A stretch of 64,000 bases of DNA from Pseudomonadota bacterium (GTDB lineage Bacteria; Pseudomonadota; Alphaproteobacteria; Reyranellales; Reyranellaceae), in assembly GCA_018242505.1 (NCBI GenBank), contig JAFEBU010000075.1, positions 1 to 64,000 on the forward strand. The letters are read 5' to 3'. Made by a program: the position numbers and the translations under genes. Shown piece by piece: positions 8,852-16,388 of this stretch. The stretch's first letter is position 1, and each line of letters starts with the position of its first letter. The notes below the pieces were generated by a model that had not been told where the DNA came from, searched no databases, and saw only the letters and a program-made list of their open reading frames with translations.

Positions 8852-9576
8852 GCGCGCCTACGGCCGGACTGGTTCTGGAAGGCATCGATTTCGCCTATGG
8901 CGGCGCCCGCGCGCTGAACGGTGTGTCACTGTCCGTGCCGCCGGCAAGTATCGTGGCATTGCTTGGTTCGAACGGTGCAGGCAAGTCGACGACGGCGAAG
9001 GTGATCGCCGGCGCGTTGCGACCGGTAAGGGGCACAATTGTGTTCGATGGTCAGTCGATCGCCGGCCTGCCGTCGCATCAGGTGATGCGGCGTGGCGTCG
9101 TCCTTGTGCCCGAGGGCCGTCTGGTGTTCGCGCAGATGACGATCCAGGACAATCTGATGATGGGCGCCTACAAGGAGAACCGGCGCTCACGCGTGGCAGC
9201 GCTCCTGGAACAGAATTACACGACCTTCCCGCGGTTGAAGGAGCGGCGGCATCAACTCGCCGGCTCGCTGAGCGGCGGCGAGCAGCAGATGCTGGCAATC
9301 GCGCGTGGCCTGATGGCCGAACCGCGCTTGCTGGTGCTCGACGAACCCTCGCTCGGCATCATGCCCAAGCTGGTGCAGGAGATCTTCGTGCTGATCCGTC
9401 GGATTGTCGACAATGGCATGTCGATCCTCTTGATCGAACAGAATGCCCGCGCCTCGCTGGAGCTGGCCGGGTATGCCTATGTACTTGAGAAGGGCCAGAT
9501 CATCCTGCAAGGCGAGGGTCGGCAGCTGCTCGCGGACGAATTCGTCCAGAATGCCTACCTTGGCACCGATACCTGA
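8848..9576 (+). CDS. LIV-type ABC transporter ATPase (LivF-like)
   Basis: The 242-residue product has Walker A GSNGAGKST, the LivF-type VVLVPEGRLVFAQMTIQDNLMMGAY stretch, a canonical LSGGEQQMLAIARGL signature, Walker B LLVLDEPSLGI and H-loop LLIEQNA. It completes the importer that starts at 4996. The next gene follows after 26 bp with a GGAGGAG ribosome site, so transcription probably continues into the catabolic genes. Confidence 0.92.
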   Translation: MSAPTAGLVLEGIDFAYGGARALNGVSLSVPPASIVALLGSNGAGKSTTAKVIAGALRPVRGTIVFDGQSIAGLPSHQVMRRGVVLVPEGRLVFAQMTIQDNLMMGAYKENRRSRVAALLEQNYTTFPRLKERRHQLAGSLSGGEQQMLAIARGLMAEPRLLVLDEPSLGIMPKLVQEIFVLIRRIVDNGMSILLIEQNARASLELAGYAYVLEKGQIILQGEGRQLLADEFVQNAYLGTDT

Positions 9577-9602
9577 GCCCCTTCCGGATCGGAGGAGAAG
9601 CC

Positions 9603-10643
9603 ATGTCCATGACCTCGCCGCGCCTGCACCGGGCCGCCGACACCCTGGTGACGCAGAGCTTCGCTGTCAGGGCCGGGGAGAGCGTGCTTATCACCGGCGA
9701 TGACCGCACCGAGAGAGCTCTGCTCGATGCGGTGGCGACGAGCGTCAGCCGCACCGGGGCGCGGCCGCTGATCGCCGTCGCGCCGAGCCTGCCGTACCAA
9801 GGCGGCCTTTCCGATCCCTATGTCGGTGACGCGCTCAAGGCGGCCATGCTGGCGGCGGATGTCTGGTTCGACTTCTGTTTCCCCTACCACGCAGGCTCGG
9901 CCGCCCATGCAGCGGCGATGACGGCCAAACGGTGCCGGTATTGCCTGCTATCGACATCATCGGCCGAGAGCTTCGAGCGCCTTTACGGCTGCATCGACTT
10001 TTCGGCGATGCTGGATTTCAACATCGCTCTTGCCGAATATTTTGGCCAGGCGGCCGGGGAGACTGTGCGTTTCACATGTCCGCGCGGTACCGATGTTCGG
10101 CTGACCCTCGACGAGATCAAGCTCGTGCGCCAACGCGTGTGCAGCGAGCCTGGCATGCATACCGTGCCGGGTACGCAGAGCTTCTATCCGATCATGGAAA
10201 GCGTCGAAGGCCGGATCGTCATCCAGGCGCTGTTCGACGAGTACTATCGGGCCCTGCGTCAGCCGATCATCATCGAGGCGGCCGGCGGCATCCGGGGCTT
10301 CAGCGGTGGAGGTGCCGAGGACCGGCTGAGCTTCGAGCGTGCGCTGCGCCGCGCCAGCGGCACCAACGGCTACGGCAACTTCGTCCATTTCACCTTCGGC
10401 TTCCATCCGGCTGCGGCCTGGACCGGCCGACAGTTCATCGAGGATATCCGCGTTCCGGGGAGCAATGCCATCGGCATGGGGCTACCCTGGTGGGAGCCAG
10501 GTGGCGGCGAGAACCATCCCGACGGTATCGTCCTGGACCAGTCGCTTTGGATCGGTGACAGGCAGATTGTCGATGGTGGCATGTTCGTCGGCCCCGAGCC
10601 GCTCATGCGTTTGCATGCCGGCATGAAGCGCCGGCTCGATTGA
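9603..10643 (+). CDS. M29 aminopeptidase-like / NicX-like metalloprotein
   Basis: The 346-residue product belongs to the fold shared by M29 (AmpS/AmpT) aminopeptidases and NicX, the mononuclear-iron dioxygenase that opens 2,5-dihydroxypyridine. The C-terminal NHPDG motif near residue 303 places a His and an Asp two apart, as in the NicX metal site (H318/D320 in the characterised enzyme, from memory). Further His residues lie in NFVHFTFGFHP around residue 264. The length of about 350 suits NicX better than the roughly 410-residue M29 peptidases. Set between a LIV importer and an amidase, with an alpha/beta hydrolase nearby, a ring-cleavage or amide-hydrolysis role is plausible. The choice between the two activities is open. 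Confidence 0.7.
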   Translation: MSMTSPRLHRAADTLVTQSFAVRAGESVLITGDDRTERALLDAVATSVSRTGARPLIAVAPSLPYQGGLSDPYVGDALKAAMLAADVWFDFCFPYHAGSAAHAAAMTAKRCRYCLLSTSSAESFERLYGCIDFSAMLDFNIALAEYFGQAAGETVRFTCPRGTDVRLTLDEIKLVRQRVCSEPGMHTVPGTQSFYPIMESVEGRIVIQALFDEYYRALRQPIIIEAAGGIRGFSGGGAEDRLSFERALRRASGTNGYGNFVHFTFGFHPAAAWTGRQFIEDIRVPGSNAIGMGLPWWEPGGGENHPDGIVLDQSLWIGDRQIVDGGMFVGPEPLMRLHAGMKRRLD

Positions 10644-10679
10644 GGGCTTTGCCGGCAGCCCTATGGGAGAAGCGTGCTG

Positions 10680-13190
10680 ATGCATAAGATCGATGCCTCG
10701 CGTCGGGACCTCGCGGGCCAATTCCGAGACCGCCCCTTCGGTCCGCACGGCACCGAATTGCAGAAGATCCTCAAGATCCTGCGCTGGGATCCGATCGATG
10801 ACCGCATTATCGCCGTGCAGCCGCAGCGCAACGGTCGCTGGCAACTGGCGCGCAGCACTGGCCGCAAGGGCAGCCCGATCGAGATTTTCGAAGGGCCCGG
10901 ATATGCGACTCCAGCCGAGGCGCAGTGGGCGATCTTCCGTTCCCGATGGGAGCGCCACACCGGGCAGCCACTGGAACTGGAAGGCGACACGCCCTTGCTG
11001 GCCGAAGGTCGAATGGCCACCAACCTCAGTCGCCGGGCCATCCTGGGGTATAGTGATCGTTTCAGTGTGGAAGCCGGCGGACGCATTGCCTTCAAAGTCA
11101 GTGCGGAGACATCCTACCGGGTGGCGATCGAACGCCTGCGTTGTGGCGACGAGGCCGGCATCGGCCTCAAGACCACACTTGTCGATACGCCGGTCAATCG
11201 CGACTACCCCGGCCGCCGACAAGCCGTCGCCTGTGGCTCCTACGTCGAGATCGATGACGGCAAGCCCTTCGCGCTGAAGAGCTTTACGTTGCTCGCGCAT
11301 GTCTGGCCGACCTTGCCGCTGTCGGGTCGACGGCAAGTGGTGATGGGCGGCCGCGGGTACGCGCTCGCGATCGATGGCAATGGCCGGCTGTCGCTGCAGA
11401 TCGGTGCGAAGACGGTCGCCGTCGGCAAGGCGCTGTTGGAGCGTCATTGGTATGTGGTCGCGGCCAGCTTCGACGCCGCGACGGGCGAGGGATGGATCGG
11501 TCAGAGGCCGCTGCTTGCCTATGCCGCGGCCGGCGATACCACTGCCGAGGCACGGGCGATGCTCGACGTGCCGCCGGTAGGAGAAGGTTTTCGGATCGCC
11601 GCCGGCTTCGGGGACGGCGCCACAGCGGAGGGATATTACAACGGCAAGATCGATGGCCCCCTCGTAGCCTCCCGGGCGCTATTGCCGGCCGAGCGTGCGG
11701 CGTTTCTGGCCGACGCGGAGGTCCCGGCGTTCGGTGCCGACCTCGTGGCGGAATGGGATTTCAGCCGCGAGATATCGGGCACGCGCGTCATCGACATTGG
11801 GCCGGGGGCGCATCATGGCCACACGGTCAACCTGCCGACCCGCGCGATGAAGGGGCATGACTGGGACGGCAGCGAGTACAACTGGCAGCACAAGCCCGAG
11901 CATTACGGCGCCATCCACTTCCACGACGACGATCTGTACGACTGTGGTTGGGAAACGGATTTCACCTTCGAAGTGCCTGCCGGGCTACGGAGCGGCCTCT
12001 ATTGCGCGCACCTGATCTGCGGTGCCGATGAGGACTATGTGCCGTTCGTTGTGCGCCCGCCGCGCGGCACGGTTCGCGCACCGCTGGCGCTGCTGCTGCC
12101 CACGGCCAGCTACTGGGCTTACGGCAATACGCATCATCACCTCGAATGGCGCGAGGGCGAGAATGTGCGCGGCGTCTTTACGACCGTCGATGCAACCACG
12201 CTCTTCCTGCACGAGCATCCCGAATTTGGTTGCTCGCTCTACGACCATCACCGCGACGGCAGCGGTGTCTGCTACGCGTCGCGGCTGCGGCCTGTGCTCA
12301 ACATGCGGCCGCGCGAGCGGCTGTGGCAGTTTCCTGCCGATACCCACATCACCGACTGGCTGGAGGCGAAGGGTATCGCCTACGACGTCATCACCGAAGA
12401 CGATCTGGAGGCCGAGGGCGAAGCACTGTTGAGTGGCTATCGCTGTGTGATGACCGGCACCCACCCCGAATATCCGTCGAAGCGCATGCTCGATGCCTTC
12501 GCGGCGTTCCAGAACAACGGCGGCCGCTTCATCTATCTCGGCGGCAACGGCTTCTACTGGCGCACCTCCTATCATGCCGACTTGCCGGGCGTGATCGAGA
12601 TGCGGCGCGCCGAGGACGGCATCCGGAGCTGGGCCGCGGAAGGCGGGGAGTACTATCACGGCTTTACCGGTGAGCTGGGCGGCATGTGGCGCCGCATGGG
12701 CCGCGCACCGCAGTCGGTGGCCGGAGTTGGCATGACGGCGCAGGGCTTCGACCTCTCGACCTACTACGAGCGCACGCTGGCGAGCTTCGACCCGCGTGTG
12801 GCTTTTGCCTTCGAGGGCATCGGCAAGGACGAGCGCATCGGTGCGTTCGGCCTAATCGGTGGCGGTGCGGCAGGCTGGGAAATCGATCGCGCCGACGAGC
12901 GGCTCGGCACGCCACCGCATGCGCTGGTCGTCGCCGAGGCGACGGACTTCACAGCCTCCTATCACTGGATGAAGGAGGAGCTGACACACACCCATTCTGC
13001 GATTACTGGCGAGACCTGCCCATTGGTTCGCTGCGACATGATCTTCTACGAGACACCCGGGGGCGGTGCGGTCTTCTCGACCAGCTCGATCGCCTGGGCG
13101 GGCGCGCTTGCGCACAATGGCTACGACAACAACGTTTCGCGCCTCACGGAGAACGTGGTCCGCCGCTTCATCGATCCGACACCGTTCTGA
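10680..13190 (+). CDS. N,N-dimethylformamidase-like large subunit with N-terminal extension
   Basis: The 836-residue product resembles the large subunit of N,N-dimethylformamidase, which hydrolyses dimethylformamide to dimethylamine and formate at a Tyr/Tyr/Glu iron site. The THPEY motif at residues 594-598 supplies the His and Glu corresponding to H519 and E521 of the Paracoccus enzyme. SYWAY (477-481) can supply a Tyr ligand. The offset of about 76 residues and the overall length (about 762 in the known large subunit) imply an extra N-terminal domain of roughly 75-100 residues (LQKILKILRWDPIDDRI...AEAQWAIFRSRWERHTG). A concanavalin-like region (about 200-340) precedes the catalytic part. 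ATG 10680 is chosen because GGGAGA lies 9 bp ahead; GTG 10674 is too close to it. The true substrate may be another N-substituted amide. Confidence 0.8.
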   Translation: MHKIDASRRDLAGQFRDRPFGPHGTELQKILKILRWDPIDDRIIAVQPQRNGRWQLARSTGRKGSPIEIFEGPGYATPAEAQWAIFRSRWERHTGQPLELEGDTPLLAEGRMATNLSRRAILGYSDRFSVEAGGRIAFKVSAETSYRVAIERLRCGDEAGIGLKTTLVDTPVNRDYPGRRQAVACGSYVEIDDGKPFALKSFTLLAHVWPTLPLSGRRQVVMGGRGYALAIDGNGRLSLQIGAKTVAVGKALLERHWYVVAASFDAATGEGWIGQRPLLAYAAAGDTTAEARAMLDVPPVGEGFRIAAGFGDGATAEGYYNGKIDGPLVASRALLPAERAAFLADAEVPAFGADLVAEWDFSREISGTRVIDIGPGAHHGHTVNLPTRAMKGHDWDGSEYNWQHKPEHYGAIHFHDDDLYDCGWETDFTFEVPAGLRSGLYCAHLICGADEDYVPFVVRPPRGTVRAPLALLLPTASYWAYGNTHHHLEWREGENVRGVFTTVDATTLFLHEHPEFGCSLYDHHRDGSGVCYASRLRPVLNMRPRERLWQFPADTHITDWLEAKGIAYDVITEDDLEAEGEALLSGYRCVMTGTHPEYPSKRMLDAFAAFQNNGGRFIYLGGNGFYWRTSYHADLPGVIEMRRAEDGIRSWAAEGGEYYHGFTGELGGMWRRMGRAPQSVAGVGMTAQGFDLSTYYERTLASFDPRVAFAFEGIGKDERIGAFGLIGGGAAGWEIDRADERLGTPPHALVVAEATDFTASYHWMKEELTHTHSAITGETCPLVRCDMIFYETPGGGAVFSTSSIAWAGALAHNGYDNNVSRLTENVVRRFIDPTPF

Positions 13191-13200
13191 CGAGTGGAAT

Positions 13201-14415
13201 ATGTCCAGCGTACCCGGCAACGGCCCTTTGGCCGGCCTCAAGGTCATCGAGATGGGCGCTTTCATCGCCGGCCCCTTCTGCAGCCAGCTCCTGGCCGATT
13301 TGGGCGCCGAGGTGATCAAGCTGGAGCCGCCCGCCGGCGGTGATCCGATGCGCCAATGGGGCGTCGAAAGGACGGCAAGTGGCCGCGCTCTGTGGTGGTC
13401 GATCATCGGCCGCAACAAGAAGAGCCTGACCCTGGATCTGCGTCAGCCGGACGGGCAGGAGATTGCCCGCGCGTTGATCGGCCAAGCCGATGTGCTGATC
13501 GAGAACTTCCGTCCCGGCACACTCGAGCGATGGAACCTGTCGCCAGATGCCTTGCGCCAGGCGTCGCCCGATCTCATCGTCGCGCGCGTTTCCGGCTTCG
13601 GTCAGGACGGCCCCTATCGCAGCCGGCCCGGATTCGGCGCGATCGCGGAGTCGATGGCGGGCCTGCGCCATCTTACCGGCTACCCCGGCGAAGTGCCGGC
13701 ACGCGTCGGCATTTCGATCGGCGATTCACTGGCCGGCCTCTACGGTTGCGTCGGTATCCTGGCGTCGCTGTGCGCACGCGGGCGCCAGACGGCGGGCGGC
13801 CAAGTGGTAGACGTCGCCATCGCCGAGAGCGTCCTCGGCGTGCTGGAGAGCGTCATCGCTGAATATGCCGCCACCGGCGCGGTGCGGCAGCGCACGGGAC
13901 CGGTCTTGCCGCGTATTGCGCCGTCAAACCTCTATCCGACCCAAGACGGCCGCTTCGTGCTGATTGCAGCCAATGCCGACGGGCTATTCCGCCGGCTGGC
14001 AAACGCCATGGGGGCACCCGAGCTGGCCGACGATCCGCGCTACACCACCCATGCCGCGCGCGGGATGCGGCAGGCGGAGCTGGACGAGCGGATCGGCCGC
14101 TGGACCGAGACACTCACGGCAGAAGCGCTGCTGGGCAAGATGGAAGAGGTGGGCGTGCCGGCCGGACCAGTGAATGACGCCGCGGCGGTCGCCGCCGATC
14201 CGCATTTTCGCGCCCGCGGCGCCATCGTCGAGGTGCCTGATCCCGAGATTGGATCGGTCATGATGCAGGGCGTTTTCCCGAAGCTGTCGGAGACGCCGGG
14301 CCGCATCGCCTGGACGGGGCCTGCGCTGGGCGAGCACACCGAGGAGATTCTCCGCGAACGGCTCGGTATGACGCCGCAGCGTGTCGCGGAGCTTCGCGCT
14401 GCGGGTGTCGCCTGA
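13201..14415 (+). CDS. CaiB/BaiF-type (family III) CoA-transferase
   Basis: The 404-residue product carries the family III pattern: GPLAGLKVIEMGAFIAGPFCSQLLADLGAEVIKLEPP at the N-terminus, RNKKSLTLDL, the VLIENFRPG segment, and FGQDGPYRSRPGFGAIAESMAGL. It would move CoA between carboxylic acids, activating an acid released by the amidase or ring-cleavage steps. It is the last gene of the co-directional run from 2834 and ends 6 bp from the convergent hydrolase gene. The acid substrate is unknown. Confidence 0.88.
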   Translation: MSSVPGNGPLAGLKVIEMGAFIAGPFCSQLLADLGAEVIKLEPPAGGDPMRQWGVERTASGRALWWSIIGRNKKSLTLDLRQPDGQEIARALIGQADVLIENFRPGTLERWNLSPDALRQASPDLIVARVSGFGQDGPYRSRPGFGAIAESMAGLRHLTGYPGEVPARVGISIGDSLAGLYGCVGILASLCARGRQTAGGQVVDVAIAESVLGVLESVIAEYAATGAVRQRTGPVLPRIAPSNLYPTQDGRFVLIAANADGLFRRLANAMGAPELADDPRYTTHAARGMRQAELDERIGRWTETLTAEALLGKMEEVGVPAGPVNDAAAVAADPHFRARGAIVEVPDPEIGSVMMQGVFPKLSETPGRIAWTGPALGEHTEEILRERLGMTPQRVAELRAAGVA

Positions 14416-14421
14416 ACCGCC

Positions 14422-15252
14422 TCAGGCGGCAAGGAACTTGGTGACCAGTTCGTTGTACTGCTCCGGGTGCTCGATCATCGGGTAGTGGCCGCACTTGTCG
14501 AAGGTCACGAGGCGCGCATTCGGCATGCGCTTGATGGCGGCGGTGGCGCTTTCGAGCGAGCCGCCCTTGTCGTCGCGGCCCCACACCACCAGCGTCGGCA
14601 AGGTCAGTTGCTCGAGGCGCCCGAGGATGCGGAAGGGCCGGAAACGTTCGGCGCTGCCCATGATAGCCATCGTTTCCGCCCAGCGCGGTGCCGCCCAGGG
14701 CTGGGCATAGCAGAGCGCCGCGATCGGCAGCAGCTCGACTGGCACCTTCGACTTGTCGAAGAAGTTGTTGCCGATGCGCTCGCGCCACATCTCCGGCGTC
14801 GACCGGGTCAGGGTCGGCTCATAGAGCGCGTGCAGCTTCGCCACCTGTGAGACGAGCTGCTCCTCGGTGTTGAAGCAGGAGCCGCTGCCGTTGATGACCA
14901 GCTTCTCAACGCGTTGCTTGTTGTCGAGGAAGAAAAGCGAGGCAATCAGCGCGCCATAGGAGCTGCCGCAGAGCGACAGCTTGTCGATCCCCAGCGCATC
15001 GGCCAGGTCGCGGAGGTGGCGCACCTTGGCCAGAATGTCGACCGGCGCATCGCTGGCGGGCCTGGTGAAGCCGTGGCCCAGCATGTCGGGGGCGACGACG
15101 CGATGCGTCTTCGCCAGCGCATCGATGTTGCGCAGCCACACGTCGGCGGTCAGGGCCAGCCCGTGCAGCAGGAAGACGGCTGGCGCGTCGGGTTCGCCCG
15201 CCACAACGCAGCGGGTTCCCACTCCGGCAACATCGGTGATCTGCATCTTCAT
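14422..15252 (-). CDS. Alpha/beta hydrolase (possible ring-cleavage-product or N-formyl amide hydrolase)
   Basis: This 276-residue enzyme has the oxyanion motif LLHGLALTAD, nucleophile elbow LCGSSYGA (Ser about residue 99), acid VWGRDDKGG and catalytic His in KCGHYPMIEHP. Its size and pattern match meta-cleavage-product hydrolases and NicD-type N-formylmaleamate deformylases. With a NicX-like protein in the same regulon, a NicD-like role is attractive but unproven. It faces the main operon and has its own promoter region, in which a palindrome nearly identical to the one beside the TetR gene lies 24-47 bp ahead of the ATG. Confidence 0.85.
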   Translation of the reverse strand: MKMQITDVAGVGTRCVVAGEPDAPAVFLLHGLALTADVWLRNIDALAKTHRVVAPDMLGHGFTRPASDAPVDILAKVRHLRDLADALGIDKLSLCGSSYGALIASLFFLDNKQRVEKLVINGSGSCFNTEEQLVSQVAKLHALYEPTLTRSTPEMWRERIGNNFFDKSKVPVELLPIAALCYAQPWAAPRWAETMAIMGSAERFRPFRILGRLEQLTLPTLVVWGRDDKGGSLESATAAIKRMPNARLVTFDKCGHYPMIEHPEQYNELVTKFLAA

Positions 15253-15275
15253 TGTCTTGTTCCTGCGTTTGTGGC

Positions 15276-15299
15276 TACTTTATTCGAGTGTATAAAGTA
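15276..15299. promoter_or_regulatory. Palindromic operator candidate, copy 2 (TetR regulon)
   Basis: The sequence is TACTTTATTC-gagt-GTATAAAGTA, whose 10-bp arms match at 9 positions. It lies just upstream of the leftward alpha/beta hydrolase gene. Its reverse complement shares a 13-bp uninterrupted core (CTTTATACACTCG) with the palindrome at 2753-2772. This argues that the same regulator controls both promoters. Confidence 0.7.
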
Positions 15300-15340
15300 A
15301 TGGCAGATGGGAAAGGCTGACAAGCATTCGACACGCTAGT

Positions 15341-16270
15341 TCATCGAGCGTCGGGTTTTGAGCTGCCTTTTCGGGCGAGCATGAGAAGACTGCTCTTTTC
15401 ATGTGCGATGTGATCGAAGAGCGCTGATGCGGCGGCCGACAGGCTGTAGCCACGACGCTTCAGCAGGTGGATCGGGCGGGCAAGATGAGGAAGCTTGAGC
15501 GGTCGAGATGACAGTCCCGGCCGCTCGAACTGCCAGAGTGAGAGCCCGGGCACGATCGAAAGCCCCAAGCCGGCACCGACCATGCCCGCGATCGTGGCCA
15601 TGTAGTGCACCTCCATGCTTGTCCGCAAAGTGAAGGGTCGCACAGCGGATTCGATGTGCTGCCGGACGCTGCTGCGGCGTGATTGCAGGATAAAGGGGTG
15701 CTTGACCAACTCCTCGGCGCTGATGTGCCGGACGCGGAGCAGGGGGTGACCGGTCGGACAGACCAGGTGGAACTGATCCGTTCCGATGGCGGTAGCCTGC
15801 AGGTCGTCAACGGTGTTCATCATGGAATTGATTGCCAAGTCGACTTGGCCCGACCGCAGCAGGTCGAGGCATACCTCCGACAGATCGTCGATCACCGACA
15901 ACTCGATCCCAGGGTAGCGCGCCCGGAATTGTGCAAGGACCGTGGGCAGCCACGACGAGCAGAGCGAGGGCAGGGTGGCGATCTTGACGCTGCCCTTGCG
16001 ACGGGCGGCGTGGTCCTGGAAGTTCTCGAGAACCTGGGAGAATTCCTTGTAGAGTTGCTGCGCCGAGATCTCGAAGAGCCGGCCGTCGTTCGTTAGCTCC
16101 ACCGAGCGGGTCGTGCGATCGAACAGCGTCGTTCTCAGCCCGATTTCGAGCAGGCGGATGCGGGAACTGAATGCCGACTGCGACAAGTGGCACTTCGCAG
16201 CGGCGCGCGTAAAGCTCTTCTCCTCGGCCAGCGCCAGGAAAACCTGTAGATCTCGCTGTGAAATATCCAT
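15341..16270 (-). CDS. LysR-type transcriptional regulator
   Basis: The 309-residue protein begins with the LysR winged helix (DLQVFLALAEEKSFTRAAAKCHLSQSAFSSRIRLLEIGLRTTLFDR) and continues into the two-lobed effector domain (VKIATLPSLCSSWLPTVLAQF). It diverges from the hyuA-like gene across a 118-bp gap, the standard arrangement for a LysR activator of the neighbouring operon. It therefore probably controls the hydantoinase/Dpp operon. The ligand is not predictable. Confidence 0.92.
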   Translation of the reverse strand: MDISQRDLQVFLALAEEKSFTRAAAKCHLSQSAFSSRIRLLEIGLRTTLFDRTTRSVELTNDGRLFEISAQQLYKEFSQVLENFQDHAARRKGSVKIATLPSLCSSWLPTVLAQFRARYPGIELSVIDDLSEVCLDLLRSGQVDLAINSMMNTVDDLQATAIGTDQFHLVCPTGHPLLRVRHISAEELVKHPFILQSRRSSVRQHIESAVRPFTLRTSMEVHYMATIAGMVGAGLGLSIVPGLSLWQFERPGLSSRPLKLPHLARPIHLLKRRGYSLSAAASALFDHIAHEKSSLLMLARKGSSKPDAR

Positions 16271-16388
16271 CGGACTTGTCGATTAATCACACCATATTTT
16301 CGATTTAACAGATTAGACCTTGACCGGTAAGGGTCTTCAGGACGCGCCATGCCGGGGGGCCGCGCGTCGCTCTTCGGGATAGGTCGCG
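16271..16388. promoter_or_regulatory. Divergent lysR-hyuA promoter region with TCGATT repeats
   Basis: This 118-bp gap has an AT-rich core. TCGATT occurs at 16279-16284 and 16300-16305, 21 bp apart (two helical turns). Each copy runs into a TTAA tract, and GATTAGA follows at 16311. Spaced repeats in a divergent gap fit LysR binding, but no canonical T-N11-A box stands out with certainty. Confidence 0.4.
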
